From: Telmatospirillum sp.
GTDB lineage: Bacteria > Pseudomonadota > Alphaproteobacteria > Rhodospirillales > Magnetospirillaceae
Assembly (NCBI GenBank): GCA_031291415.1
Contig: JARLJB010000355.1
Span: forward strand, 59,585-123,584
DNA: 64,000 nt
Direction: 5' to 3'
A program made the translations under genes and the position numbers. Shown piece by piece: positions 8,248 to 17,821 of the stretch; position 1 is the stretch's first letter, and every line of letters begins with the position of its first letter. The notes beneath the pieces are model-generated. The model did no database searches and had not been told where the DNA came from. It worked only from the letters and a program-made list of their open reading frames with translations.

Positions 8248-10539
8248 CTTGGCTTTGCGGGTGGCGTAGCGCAGCGCGTCATGGCTGGCCAGCACTGCCA
8301 TATTGACAATGTCGCTGGCCGTGGCGTCCATCGAGGTGATCTGCACCGGTTTGGAAAGCCCCATCAGCACCGGTCCGATGGTCGCCCCTTCTCCCAGCTT
8401 CTGCACCAGTTTGCAGGCGATATGCGAGGAGTGGAGGCCCGGCATGACCAGGATGTTGGCCGGCGCCGACAGCCGGCAGAAGGGATAGAGTTTCAACAAC
8501 TCCTGGTCGAGGGCGACGTCGGCGGCCATTTCACCGTCATATTCGAAGTCGACCTTGCGCTGGTCGAGGATCGCCACGGCTTCATGAACCCGCCCGGAAT
8601 TGAGGTTCTGCGGATTGCCGAAATTGGCATAGGACAGCATGGCGACCCTTGGCTCGAAGCCCATCTGCCGGGCTTTGGCAGCCGTCTGGCAGGCGATGTC
8701 GGCCAATTGGTCCGCAGTCGGCCGTGCGATGACGACGCTGTCGGAAATGAACACCGTCTGGCCACGGCTGACCAGAATCGTGGTGCCGAACACCAGCTCG
8801 CCCTTGCGGGGGTCGACGATCTTGGTGACGTCATCGAACGCTTGATAGTAGTTGCGCGTCAGGCCGGTAACCATGGCGTCGGCATCACCGGCGGCGACCA
8901 TGGCGGCGGCAAAGACGTTGCGTTCCTGATTTATCGTCCGCTGAGCATCGCGATACAGCATGCCTTTGCGCTGCATGCGGGCATAGAGCATATCGCCGTA
9001 GACTTTGGTCCGCTCGGAGATGCGGGCGTTGATGATCTCGATCCCTTCGAGGGCGCCGGCCAGTCCGGACGCCTTCATGGTATGCAGGATCTTGTCCTCG
9101 CGGCCGACCAGGATTGGTGTTCCATAGCCGGCATGGTGGAAGGCCATGGCGGCGCGAATGGTTTTTTCCTCCTCGCCTTCGGCGAACACCACCCGCTGCG
9201 GATTGGCGCGAACCTCTTCAAAGATCATTTGCATCGGCGCCGCCGTGGGGTCGAGGCGGGCGATCAGTTCGCGCTTGTACGCGGCCATGTCGATGATCGG
9301 TTTCCGGGCGACGCCGGAATCCATCGCCGCCTTGGCGACGGCCGGCGGTACCGCAGCGATCAGACGCGGGTCGAAAGGCACCGGAATGATGTATTCCGGA
9401 CCATAGCGCAGACGCCGGCCGGAATAGGCGGCGTCGACCTCGTCGGGGACGTCTTCCCGGGCCAGCGCGGCGATGGCATGCACCGCGGCGATCTTCATGG
9501 CGTCGTTGATGGTGCTGGCCCGCACGTCGAGAGCGCCGCGGAAGATATAGGGGAAGCCGAGGACATTGTTGATCTGGTTCGGATAGTCCGAGCGGCCGGT
9601 CGCCATGATGGCGTCCTGGCGCACGGCGCGGACTTCCTCGGGAGTGATTTCCGGGTCGGGATTGGCCATGGCGAAAATGATTGGCTTGGCAGCCATCGAG
9701 GCGACCATCTCGACGGTCACCGCGCCCTTCGCGGACAGTCCGAGAAAGACGTCGGCGCCGTCCATCGCCTCGGCCAGAGTACGAGCCTTGGTTTCCACCG
9801 CGTGGGCGGATTTCCATTGGTTCATTCCCTCGGTGCGGCCTTTGTAGATGACGCCCTTGGTGTCGCACATGATGGCATTGCTGTGGGGCAATCCCATGGA
9901 CTTGACCAGCTCAATACAGGCCACGGCAGCGGCACCGGCGCCGTTGACGACCATCTTGGTGGTCTTCAGGTCGCGCCCCGTGAGGTGCAGGGCATTGATG
10001 ATGCCGGCGGAGGCGATGATTGCCGTGCCATGCTGGTCGTCGTGGAACACCGGAATGGTCATCAGTTCGCGCAGGCGCTGTTCGATGATGAAACACTCGG
10101 GCGCCTTGATGTCTTCAAGATTGATGCCGCCGAAGCTCGGACCAAGGAAGCGGACGCTGTTGACAAACTCATCGACGTCCCTGGTGTCGACCTCGAGATC
10201 GACCGCATCGATGTCGGCGAAGCGCTTGAACAGGACCGCCTTGCCCTCCATCACCGGTTTGCCGGCCAACGCGCCCAGGTCTCCCAGACCGAGGACCGCC
10301 GTGCCGTTGGAGATGACGGCCACAAGATTGCCCTTGGCCGTATAGTCGTAGGCCAGCGACGGATCGCGAGCGATGCGCAGGCAGGGAAAAGCCACTCCGG
10401 GAGAATAAGCCAGAGACAAGTCACGTTGGGTGGTCAATGGCTTGGTTGGCGTGATTTCGATCTTGCCCGGCCTGCCGCTCGCATGGAACAGCAAGGTGTC
10501 GCGTTCGAGATCGCTCATCTGATCGGTAGTCTCGTCCAT
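8245..10539 (-). CDS. maeB: NADP-dependent malic enzyme with phosphotransacetylase-like domain
   Basis: A 764-residue MaeB-type malic enzyme converts malate to pyruvate and CO2 with NADPH formation. The N-terminal malic domain (about 1-165, with LAYSPGVAFPCL and GLGDLGALAGKPVMEGKA) and the NAD(P)-binding domain (about 165-430, with GAGAAAVACIEL) are followed by a C-terminal phosphotransacetylase-like domain (about 440-760), a fusion usual for the large Gram-negative enzyme. That domain is regarded as regulatory, sensing acetyl-CoA. The length matches the family. The start ATG is taken at 10539. Flanked by independent genes, it is probably monocistronic. It ends at a TAG that is also the first codon of a dispersed intergenic repeat. 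Confidence 0.96.
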   Translation of the reverse strand: MDETTDQMSDLERDTLLFHASGRPGKIEITPTKPLTTQRDLSLAYSPGVAFPCLRIARDPSLAYDYTAKGNLVAVISNGTAVLGLGDLGALAGKPVMEGKAVLFKRFADIDAVDLEVDTRDVDEFVNSVRFLGPSFGGINLEDIKAPECFIIEQRLRELMTIPVFHDDQHGTAIIASAGIINALHLTGRDLKTTKMVVNGAGAAAVACIELVKSMGLPHSNAIMCDTKGVIYKGRTEGMNQWKSAHAVETKARTLAEAMDGADVFLGLSAKGAVTVEMVASMAAKPIIFAMANPDPEITPEEVRAVRQDAIMATGRSDYPNQINNVLGFPYIFRGALDVRASTINDAMKIAAVHAIAALAREDVPDEVDAAYSGRRLRYGPEYIIPVPFDPRLIAAVPPAVAKAAMDSGVARKPIIDMAAYKRELIARLDPTAAPMQMIFEEVRANPQRVVFAEGEEEKTIRAAMAFHHAGYGTPILVGREDKILHTMKASGLAGALEGIEIINARISERTKVYGDMLYARMQRKGMLYRDAQRTINQERNVFAAAMVAAGDADAMVTGLTRNYYQAFDDVTKIVDPRKGELVFGTTILVSRGQTVFISDSVVIARPTADQLADIACQTAAKARQMGFEPRVAMLSYANFGNPQNLNSGRVHEAVAILDQRKVDFEYDGEMAADVALDQELLKLYPFCRLSAPANILVMPGLHSSHIACKLVQKLGEGATIGPVLMGLSKPVQITSMDATASDIVNMAVLASHDALRYATRKAK

Positions 10540-10589
10540 TGTTTGCGTTTTCCCTTGAAACCGGCGGCTTGTAGTGTGTCCCCTACGGC

Positions 10590-11090
10590 TCAGGCCGACC
10601 GCTCATTTGTATGGATGTTGGTCGCTCCCAGAGACGCCAGCAGAGCTTTCACTTTGCTTTCATCGGCGGGGTTGGGCGTATCCACCCAAAGCAGGATGCT
10701 GCCGTCGGCCAGCGCTTTGGCGAATTCGGCGGCATGGGGACGCGCGGTCACTTCGTCCATCAATTCCTTGATGGCAACGCCGCCGACGCCGGCGGCAATC
10801 AGCGTGGCGATCACCGCCCCCACCGATCCGGTGGCGATAGCGATGAAGCCGGCCGTGACCAATGGTCCCTCATATTTGAGTTCGCCCAGCAAGCCGACCA
10901 GGCGACTTTTCCAGGAACGGGCGTCGGCGTCGGTTCCCGCCGCCTCGAGGCTGTCGTGCGACGCGAGAACGGACAGGTCGCTCCGGGAAAAGCCGTCAGC
11001 CAGCAGGGCTGCGACCGTTTTGTCGAAATCATCGCGGTTGGCGAAGACGCCAACCACTTCCCGACGGTAGATGTTGGCTTGCGTGCTCAC
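10590..11090 (-). CDS. hypothetical membrane-associated protein, general-stress-like fold
   Basis: This 166-residue protein is not firmly recognised. Residues 10-50 (VVGVFANRDDFDKTV, then DLSVLASHD) and 130-160 (ILLWVDTP, ALLASLGA) look like two alpha/beta halves of the kind found in 17M-type stress proteins that pair a FANRDDF-like helix with a beta strand. Between them is a glycine-rich hydrophobic segment (about 78-107, with ATGSVGAVIATLIAAGVGG) that could be a glycine zipper or membrane hairpin. It is transcribed away from mutS. No operon partner is evident; maeB follows 50 bases downstream on the same strand. Function is unknown. Confidence 0.7.
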   Translation of the reverse strand: MSTQANIYRREVVGVFANRDDFDKTVAALLADGFSRSDLSVLASHDSLEAAGTDADARSWKSRLVGLLGELKYEGPLVTAGFIAIATGSVGAVIATLIAAGVGGVAIKELMDEVTARPHAAEFAKALADGSILLWVDTPNPADESKVKALLASLGATNIHTNERSA

Positions 11091-11292
11091 GGGGACGTTC
11101 CCTTCTTTTATGGGTATCTAGTGTGCCGTAACTGACCAGCAATTCCTAGCCCGGCATCGGTCTAAACGATCAACCTCTTACTTATTGGCAGGCTGCTTCG
11201 TCGATGTCGCCGAATCGCGGCTCCATTCGCCATGACCTTCATGATAAGGTGCCTGCCGCAAAAGCGCAGCCTCACAATAAGTCGATTATAAC

Positions 11293-13956
11293 GTGAACGA
11301 AACGATTATCATTCCGACCGATCTTCCGCCGCCTTCCGACGAAGACGCCTCACCGATGATGGTCCAGTATCTGGCCATCAAACGGAACCATCCGGACTGT
11401 CTGCTGTTCTACCGGATGGGCGACTTTTACGAGATGTTCTTCGATGACGCCGTCCGGGCATCCGAGGCGCTCGACATCACCCTGACCAAACGCGGTCGTC
11501 ACGCCGGAGAGGATATCCCGATGTGTGGCGTGCCGGTGCACAGCCATGAAGCCTATCTGTCGCGGCTGATCCGCAAGGGCTTCAAGGTGGCCGTCTGCGA
11601 ACAGATGGAAGATCCGGCCGAGGCCCGCAAACGGGGATCGAAATCGGTGGTCGAGCGGCAGGTCATTCGCCTGGTGACCCCGGGAACGCTGACCGAGGAT
11701 GCGCTGCTCGATGCCCGCGCCCATAACTACCTGGCGGCGCTTGCCGACGCCCAGGGTGGTCTCGGTCTGGCCTGGCTCGACATGTCGACCGGCGACTTCC
11801 AGGTGCAGCCGGTGACGGTCAAGACGGCCAATGCCGCCATTGCCCGCCTTTCGCCCGGCGAATTGCTGGTTTCCGAACGGCTGTTGCAGCATCCCGATCT
11901 GTTTGAGCTGTTCCGTGATTGCCGCGACATCCTGACGCCGTTGCCGTCGGCGCGCTTCGATTCGACCAACGCGCGGAAACGGCTGGAAAGTCTCTATGGC
12001 GTACGCGCTCTCGACGGGTTCGGGGCCTTCGGCCGGCCCGAACTGGCGGCCGGCGGGGCGCTCGTCGATTATGTCGAATTGACGCAAAAGGGACGACTGC
12101 CGCGCCTGGGCGTGCCCAAACGCCTGAGCGAGGGCGCCGTCATGGAGATCGACGCGGCGACAAGGCGCAATCTCGAATTGGCCGAGACGCTGACCGGAGA
12201 ACGCCGGGGAAGCCTGCTGTCGGTCATCGACCAGACGGTGACTGGCGCCGGCGCGCGACTTTTGGCGCAGCATCTGGCGGCGCCGCTGACCGATCCGGCG
12301 GCCATCGCCTCGCGTCTCGACATGGTGCAGTTCTTTGTCGATCATCACGCGTTGCGCGAGGGGTTGCGTGAAAACTTGCGGAGCTGTCCCGATATCGAGC
12401 GCGCATTGTCGCGCTTGACCCTGGGGCGCGGCGGTCCGCGCGATTTGGCGGCGATCCGCGACAGTCTGGCGGTGATCCCCGAGGTGCGGAGCGCGCTGGC
12501 CGTCGGCGATTTCGACGGATTGCCCGAGGGCGTGACCGAGGCCCTGCGCCTGATGGGCGAACATGGCGTGCTGGTCGACCGCCTGACCCGTGCCCTGGCA
12601 CCGGATCTGCCGGTTTTGACGCGCGACGGCGGCTTCATCGCGGCGGGTTATCATGACGGTCTCGATGAGTTCAGAAGTCTTCGCGACGAGAGCCGCCGGC
12701 TGATCGCCGCCCTGCAGGCCCGCTATGCCGAGTTGAGCGGTGTCGGGGCGTTGAAGATCAAACACAATAATGTGTTGGGCTACTACATCGAAGTTCCGCC
12801 CAAGCAGGCCGAGCGCATGGCGGAGCCCTTCATCCATCGCCAAACCATCGCTTCAGGGGTGCGTTACGCCACGGTCGAACTGGGCGAGCTCGAGGACAAG
12901 ATCCGCAGCTCCGCCGACAAGTCCTTGGCGCTTGAGATGGATCTGTTCGCCGATTTGGTCGGTGAGGTGGTGGGACGGGCCGACGAAATCGCCGATGCCG
13001 CCCGGGCACTGGCCCGTCTCGATGTCGCCACCAGTCTGGCCTTGCTCGCCGCCGATCGGCACTATGTCCGGCCGGTGGTCGAGGACAGTCTTGCCTTCGA
13101 GATTACCGCCGGGCGCCATCCGGTAGTCGAAGCCGGCTTCGACGGCACCTTCGTTGCCAACCATTGCGATCTGGCGGAACCGCAACGTCTCTGGTTGATC
13201 ACCGGCCCCAACATGGCCGGCAAATCGACCTTTCTGCGGCAGAATGCGCTCATTGCCATCCTGGCCCAGATGGGAAGCTTCGTGCCGGCCGATGCGGCGC
13301 GGATCGGCATCGTCGACCGCCTGTTCAGCCGGGTGGGGGCCGCCGACGATCTGGCCCGCGGTCGATCAACCTTCATGGTGGAAATGGTTGAAACAGCGGC
13401 CATTCTCAATCAGGCCGGACCGCGGGCCCTGGTGATCCTCGATGAAATCGGCCGCGGAACGGCGACCTTCGATGGCCTGTCGATCGCCTGGGCGGTGGTC
13501 GAGCATCTGCACGAGGTCAACCACTGCCGGGCGTTGTTCGCCACCCATTATCACGAACTGACGGCCCTGGCCGCCAAGTTGCCGGCGCTGTCCTGCCATT
13601 GCATGCGGGTCAAGGAATGGAAGGGCGACGTGGTCTTTCTGCATGAGGTGGGGGCCGGCACGGCGGACCGTTCCTACGGTATCCATGTGGCGCGGTTGGC
13701 CGGACTGCCGATGGCGGTGATCACCCGTGCCGAGGCGGTTCTGCATACCTTGGAAAATGGCGAACAGTCGTCGGCGGTCGCCAGATTGGCCGACGACCTG
13801 CCGTTGTTCGCCGCCGCCGCCCGCCATGCGGCGCCGCCACCGGTCGCGCCCGCCGGACCGTCGCCGGCGGAACAGGCTTTGACCGAAGCCGATCCCGATT
13901 CACTGACGCCGCGTGAGGCGTTGGACTTGTTGTACCGGTTGAAGGGACTGCTTTAG
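11293..13956 (+). CDS. mutS: DNA mismatch repair protein MutS
   Basis: This 887-residue MutS recognises mismatches and recruits MutL. The mismatch-reading Phe-x-Glu lies in GDFYEMF (43-49), Walker A is GPNMAGKST (638-646), followed by the conserved [18 protein letters not shown] segment (Walker B) and the helix-turn-helix THYHEL region. A Pro/Ala-rich linker precedes a C-terminal tail ([14 protein letters not shown]) that matches the beta-clamp/tetramer region of longer MutS proteins. The start is a GTG at 11293, without a strong Shine-Dalgarno; the next ATG (11356) would trim 21 residues. It is divergent from the 10590-11090 gene and converges on the gene ending at 14086. Confidence 0.97.
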   Translation: MNETIIIPTDLPPPSDEDASPMMVQYLAIKRNHPDCLLFYRMGDFYEMFFDDAVRASEALDITLTKRGRHAGEDIPMCGVPVHSHEAYLSRLIRKGFKVAVCEQMEDPAEARKRGSKSVVERQVIRLVTPGTLTEDALLDARAHNYLAALADAQGGLGLAWLDMSTGDFQVQPVTVKTANAAIARLSPGELLVSERLLQHPDLFELFRDCRDILTPLPSARFDSTNARKRLESLYGVRALDGFGAFGRPELAAGGALVDYVELTQKGRLPRLGVPKRLSEGAVMEIDAATRRNLELAETLTGERRGSLLSVIDQTVTGAGARLLAQHLAAPLTDPAAIASRLDMVQFFVDHHALREGLRENLRSCPDIERALSRLTLGRGGPRDLAAIRDSLAVIPEVRSALAVGDFDGLPEGVTEALRLMGEHGVLVDRLTRALAPDLPVLTRDGGFIAAGYHDGLDEFRSLRDESRRLIAALQARYAELSGVGALKIKHNNVLGYYIEVPPKQAERMAEPFIHRQTIASGVRYATVELGELEDKIRSSADKSLALEMDLFADLVGEVVGRADEIADAARALARLDVATSLALLAADRHYVRPVVEDSLAFEITAGRHPVVEAGFDGTFVANHCDLAEPQRLWLITGPNMAGKSTFLRQNALIAILAQMGSFVPADAARIGIVDRLFSRVGAADDLARGRSTFMVEMVETAAILNQAGPRALVILDEIGRGTATFDGLSIAWAVVEHLHEVNHCRALFATHYHELTALAAKLPALSCHCMRVKEWKGDVVFLHEVGAGTADRSYGIHVARLAGLPMAVITRAEAVLHTLENGEQSSAVARLADDLPLFAAAARHAAPPPVAPAGPSPAEQALTEADPDSLTPREALDLLYRLKGLL

Positions 13957-13959
13957 CTA

Positions 13960-13992
13960 GTCGGGCATGTCATCTAAAATGACATGCCCGAC
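13960..13992 (+). terminator. long hairpin after mutS, variant of the dispersed 3'-end element
   Basis: GTCGGGCATGTCAT (13960-13973) pairs perfectly with ATGACATGCCCGAC (13979-13992) across a CTAAA loop, starting three bases after the mutS TAG. There is no T-tract. The CATCTAAAATG tip and the following GAGAG-CC are shared with the neighbouring 14007-14088 repeat, in opposite orientation. It probably acts as a 3'-end hairpin. Confidence 0.7.
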
Positions 13993-14006
13993 GAGAGTCC
14001 ATCTGA

Positions 14007-14088
14007 TGCCTGCGCCTCCGGCTCCGGCAGGCTCAAACGCCGCTCGGGCTCTCGTGGCACCCTTCATCTAAAATGAAGCGCGCCACTA
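14007..14088 (-). repeat. dispersed 3'-end element, copy A
   Basis: Read on the minus strand, the element starts at the TAG stop of the carboxymuconolactone-family gene (14086-14088). It forms an imperfect hairpin tipped by CATTTTAGATG, continues through CGAGAGCCCGAGCGGCG and TTTGAGCC, and ends in a GC-rich GCCGGAGCCGGAGGCGCAGGC block. About 75 of 82 positions match the copy at 24644-24725, which also begins at a TAG stop. Confidence 0.85.
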
Positions 14089-14460
14089 GGCTTTGGCCGA
14101 CGGCAAAGGCCCCCATTCCTGCAGGACATGCATAGCGTTGATGGCCGTCGGGAAGCCGGCGTAGGGGACCGTCTGCAAGATCGTCTCCTCGACTTCCTCT
14201 GGCGTCACGCCCACCTGCAAAGCCGCGCCGATATGGACGCGCAGCTGTTTTTCCCTGCCACCGAGGGCGGCCAGCATGGCAACGGTGGCGATTTCGCGCT
14301 CGCGGAGCGTCAAAGCGCCCCGGCTGTAGATGTCGCCGAACGCGAACTCGACGATATAGCGGCCAAGGTCGCCCAAGGGGGCGACGACCTCTTCACCGGC
14401 CTTCCCGTCGATTTCGGCCAATTTGGCCAGTCCGCGCCGATAACGGTCATCGTTCGTCAT
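14086..14460 (-). CDS. carboxymuconolactone decarboxylase family protein
   Basis: This 124-residue protein belongs to the CMD/AhpD fold family by length and by the core segment LTLREREIATVAMLAAL, VHIGAALQVGVTPEEVEETI and PYAGFPTAINA. The residues LR(E)REI and H-x-GAALxxG match the gamma-carboxymuconolactone decarboxylase branch rather than the CxxC peroxidase branch (AhpD), since no CxxC is present. No beta-ketoadipate pathway genes are nearby, so the true substrate is unknown. The ATG at 14460 overlaps the end of the upstream merR gene by 14 bases, implying translational coupling and joint control by MerR. The TAG stop is part of a dispersed repeat. Confidence 0.85.
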   Translation of the reverse strand: MTNDDRYRRGLAKLAEIDGKAGEEVVAPLGDLGRYIVEFAFGDIYSRGALTLREREIATVAMLAALGGREKQLRVHIGAALQVGVTPEEVEETILQTVPYAGFPTAINAMHVLQEWGPLPSAKA

Positions 14461-14836
14461 GGGGAGCCTCCAGTGCTCGGTAATATTCAATTTTATCGCG
14501 GACGATCCGCAGATTTTCCGACAAGCTCGCCAGCCTTTGCTCGACGGCCTTGGCATGGGCCTCCAGCATCCGCCTGCGGAGTCCGACACTTTTGGGTCCT
14601 TGCCGGCGAAGCGTGGCAAACCGGCACATGTCGCCGATCGACATGCCGGTGGTGCGCAGGCGGATGAGAAATTCCAGCCAGGCGAGATCGCCGGCCTCGA
14701 AGCGGCGATGGCCGCTGGAGGCACGGGCCAGCGGTCCCAACAGGCCAATCCGCTCGTAATATCGCAGTGTATGAACGGACAGACCGACGGTGTCGGCGGC
14801 TTGGGCGATGGTCAGCAGGGCCGTGGTTTTCATCAT
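14447..14836 (-). CDS. MerR-family transcriptional regulator
   Basis: This 129-residue regulator has the N-terminal winged helix-turn-helix of MerR proteins (TIAQAADTVGLSVHTLRYYE, about 8-27, then RIGLLGP and SSGHRRF) and a coiled-coil dimer helix with GMSIGDM. No conserved metal-binding cysteine pair is seen at the C-terminus (one Cys, in DMCRFA), which argues against a metal sensor. Such CMD-linked MerR proteins typically respond to electrophiles or aldehydes; that is inference. ATG codons at 14836 and 14833 are both possible; the promoter lies so close that the mRNA may start at the initiator codon. Confidence 0.92.
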   Translation of the reverse strand: MMKTTALLTIAQAADTVGLSVHTLRYYERIGLLGPLARASSGHRRFEAGDLAWLEFLIRLRTTGMSIGDMCRFATLRRQGPKSVGLRRRMLEAHAKAVEQRLASLSENLRIVRDKIEYYRALEAPHDER

Positions 14837-14843
14837 GACGGCG

Positions 14844-14874
14844 ACGGTAACACTTCGAGCGCGCTCGAAGTCAA
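14844..14874 (-). promoter_or_regulatory. MerR-type promoter with 20-bp palindromic operator
   Basis: On the minus strand TTGACT (-35, 14869-14874) is followed by a 19-base spacer and TACCGT (-10, 14844-14849). The spacer and the edge of the -35 are filled by a perfect 20-bp palindrome, ACTTCGAGCG/CGCTCGAAGT (14852-14871). An over-long 19-bp spacer containing a dyad is the hallmark of MerR-activated promoters. The predicted transcription start is at or next to the merR ATG. Confidence 0.88.
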
Positions 14875-15022
14875 GGGGGGTTGTCGCCGTCGGTTCAACG
14901 GCTGTGAATCGCCTCACCGGCCGGGTGACGGGGGCCCTTGTAATCGTCATGTGGAAAAATCCCCTCACCATCGGATTTCATCGCTGTATAGTCGGCAGAA
15001 TTCCCTTTCTCGGCCGGACCTC

Positions 15023-17812
15023 ATGCAGTCGAAAATCAAGAACCAGCGTGTCATCGTCGATCGCCAGCAGATCATCGGCCGCCTGGGGGCCCTGATTGCC
15101 GAGGGACGGTCCAAGACGCAGCGCCGTACCAAGGCCCTGGAAATTTTCAAACAGGCCTATCAGGCGGGGTACGCCGAGATTCGCCGTCGCTTCGAAAGCC
15201 ATGGGCAGGGAAGCGAGGTGGTTCGCGAAAATTGTTTCCTGGTCGATCAACTGGTCCGACTGATTCACGACTTTGCGACCGAACACGAATATCCGGCGGG
15301 CGTGGCGACGACCGGCGAGGTGATGAGCGTTGTCGCGGTGGGCGGCTACGGCCGCGGCGAGCTGGCGCCGCAATCCGACATCGATCTGCTCTTCGTGCTG
15401 CCTTACAAGCGGACGTCGCATAACGAGCAGATCGTCGAATACATCCTCTACATGTTGTGGGATCTGGGCTTGAAGGTCGGGCATTCGACACGGTCGATCG
15501 ACGAATGCATCCGGCAAGCCAAAGCCGATATGACGATCCGTACCGCGCTTCTGGAAACGCGCTGGATCTGGGGCGATCAGACGCTCTTTGCCGATTTGAA
15601 AAGCCGCTATCGCTCGGACGTGGCGGCAAGCAGCGGCCAGGAATTCGTCGAATCGAAACTGGCCGAGCGCGACGAACGCCACGCCAAGCTTGGCGAAGCC
15701 CGGTATGTCCTTGAGCCCAATATCAAAGAGGGCAAGGGCGGCTTGCGCGATCTGCATACGCTCTATTGGATTGCCAAATATCTCTATGGCGTCACCAAGG
15801 TCGAGGAATTGGGCGACCGCGGGCTGATCTCGATGGACGCCGCCAACCGTTTCGCCAAGGCCCAGTCGTTCCTCTGGACGGTTCGCTGCCATCTGCATTT
15901 TCTTGCCGGCCGCGAGGAGGATCGCCTGACCTTCGACGTCCAGCAGGAGATCTCCCGTCGCATGGGCTATACCGACCACGGTGCGACGATGGGGGTCGAG
16001 CGCTTCATGAAGCACTACTTCCTGATCGCCAAGGACGTCGGCGATCTGACCCGCATCTTCTGCGCTCTGATCGAGGCGCAGAACAAGCGCCGGCCGAAAC
16101 TACGGTTCCCGGCGCTCTTGCGGTTGCGCAAGGTCGAGGGCTTCCGGCTGGAGGGCAATCGGCTCGATTTGCCGGGCGAGCAGGATCTTGAGCGCGATCC
16201 GATCAAAATGATCAGGCTGTTCCATGCGGCTCTGTCGCTCGATCTCGATATTCATCCGCATGCCTTGTCGCTGGTGACCCAGAATCTCAAGCGTATCGAC
16301 AACAAGCTGCGTCACGATCCCGAAGCCAACCGCCTGTTCGTCGAAATGCTGACATCGCGCAAGGATCCAGAAGTGGCCTTGCGCCATATGAACGAAGCCG
16401 GGGTCCTTGGCCGCTTCGTGCCGGATTTCGGCCGAGTCGTGGCCCAGATGCAGTACGACATGTACCACGTCTACACCGTCGACGAGCACACCATCCAGGC
16501 GCTGGGGCTTTTGCATCGCGTCGAGCAGGGGGTGCTGGCCGACGAACTGCCGATCGCTTCCGAGGTGGTGGCCAAGGTCTATTCGCGCCGCGCCCTCTAT
16601 CTCGCGGTATTTCTCCACGACATCGCCAAGGGGCGTAACGGCGATCACTCGCTGCTGGGGGCCGACATCGCCCTGAAGCTGGGGCCGCGCCTCGGGCTCA
16701 CCGACGAAGAGACGGAAACCGCCAGCTGGCTGGTGCGCCATCACCTGCTGATGACGCATACCGCTTTCAAGCGCGACATCGATGATCCCAAGACCATCTC
16801 CGATTTCGTTGCGGTGGTGCAAAGCCCGGAACGGCTCAAGCTGCTGCTGGTTTTGACCGTGGCCGACGTGCGGGCCGTCGGTCCCAACGTCTGGAATAAT
16901 TGGAAGGGCGGCCTGCTGTCCGACCTTTACCATCGGGCGCTCGACATGCTGTCGGGCGGCATCGGCGTCGAACGGCGCGAGGCCCGGGTCGAGGCGGCTC
17001 AAGTGGCGCTACGCGAGCAACTGGCGCCTCGCTGGCCGGGCGAGGAAATCGACGCGCATCTGGCACGCGGCTATCCGGCCTATTGGGTATCCTTCGATAC
17101 GCCAAGCCATGTGCGCCACGCCGAACTGATTCGTCAGGCCGAGACGGAGCAACGGCCGCTGACCATCGACACACGTATCCAGGCCGCCCAGGGCGTCACC
17201 GAGGTGATCATCTACACCGGCGACCATGCCGGTCTGTTCGCCCAGATCGCCGGGGCGATGGCGCTGTCGGGCGCCTCGATCGTCGACGCCAAGATCATCA
17301 CCATGACCAATGGCATGGCGCTCGATACTTTTCTGATTCAGGACGCCGAGGGCGCCGCCTTCGATGGCTCCAGCCGTTTGACCAAGCTGACCGCCAATCT
17401 CGAACAGGCGCTGGCCGGCCGTCTGCGCTTTGACCGCGAGCTGGCGAAGCGGCGGGAGTCCCTATCCAATCGTACGCGGGTCTTCAAGGTGCCACCCAGG
17501 GTGCTGATCGACAACAAGGCGAGCGCCGGCCACACGGTCATCGAGATCAATGGTCGCGACCGCATCGGCTTGCTCTATGACATCACCGCCGCCATGACGC
17601 GACTTAGTCTGCAGATCGCCTCGGCGCACATTTCGACCTATGGCGAGCGTGTCGTCGACGTTTTCTATGTCAAGGACGTGTTCGGCCTCAAGGTCGAGCA
17701 CGAGCGCAAGATCAGTGATATCCGCGATACCTTGACGACGGCGCTGGGCGAACGGCCGGTCGGCGAGGCCGCCGGGTCGGCCAAGACGTCCCGTGTCTCG
17801 GCGGCGCAGTAG
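15023..17812 (+). CDS. glnD: [protein-PII] uridylyltransferase / uridylyl-removing enzyme
   Basis: This 929-residue bifunctional nitrogen sensor uridylylates PII when glutamine is low and removes UMP when it is high. The nucleotidyltransferase motif GGYGRGELAPQSDID (107-121) carries the metal aspartates; an HD domain with LHDIAKGRNGDHS lies near 530-545; two ACT domains (about 725-800 and 830-910, the latter beginning ViEINGRDRIGLLYDIT) bind glutamine. The order NT, helical, HD, ACT, ACT and the length fit GlnD. The ATG at 15023 is chosen because upstream sequence in frame is the merR promoter; the Shine-Dalgarno is weak. murJ follows after 9 bases. Confidence 0.96.
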   Translation: MQSKIKNQRVIVDRQQIIGRLGALIAEGRSKTQRRTKALEIFKQAYQAGYAEIRRRFESHGQGSEVVRENCFLVDQLVRLIHDFATEHEYPAGVATTGEVMSVVAVGGYGRGELAPQSDIDLLFVLPYKRTSHNEQIVEYILYMLWDLGLKVGHSTRSIDECIRQAKADMTIRTALLETRWIWGDQTLFADLKSRYRSDVAASSGQEFVESKLAERDERHAKLGEARYVLEPNIKEGKGGLRDLHTLYWIAKYLYGVTKVEELGDRGLISMDAANRFAKAQSFLWTVRCHLHFLAGREEDRLTFDVQQEISRRMGYTDHGATMGVERFMKHYFLIAKDVGDLTRIFCALIEAQNKRRPKLRFPALLRLRKVEGFRLEGNRLDLPGEQDLERDPIKMIRLFHAALSLDLDIHPHALSLVTQNLKRIDNKLRHDPEANRLFVEMLTSRKDPEVALRHMNEAGVLGRFVPDFGRVVAQMQYDMYHVYTVDEHTIQALGLLHRVEQGVLADELPIASEVVAKVYSRRALYLAVFLHDIAKGRNGDHSLLGADIALKLGPRLGLTDEETETASWLVRHHLLMTHTAFKRDIDDPKTISDFVAVVQSPERLKLLLVLTVADVRAVGPNVWNNWKGGLLSDLYHRALDMLSGGIGVERREARVEAAQVALREQLAPRWPGEEIDAHLARGYPAYWVSFDTPSHVRHAELIRQAETEQRPLTIDTRIQAAQGVTEVIIYTGDHAGLFAQIAGAMALSGASIVDAKIITMTNGMALDTFLIQDAEGAAFDGSSRLTKLTANLEQALAGRLRFDRELAKRRESLSNRTRVFKVPPRVLIDNKASAGHTVIEINGRDRIGLLYDITAAMTRLSLQIASAHISTYGERVVDVFYVKDVFGLKVEHERKISDIRDTLTTALGERPVGEAAGSAKTSRVSAAQ

Positions 17813-17821
17813 CACCAGCCG

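Noticed and set aside
8281..11070. A 929-residue open frame on the plus strand, opposite maeB
   Set aside because: It is antisense to a well-supported enzyme, has no recognisable motif and has the His/Arg/Gly/Asp-rich composition produced by reading GC-rich codons backwards. Other long antisense frames (55772-57952, 57888-59192, 60502-62103, 11350-12843) were dropped for the same reason.
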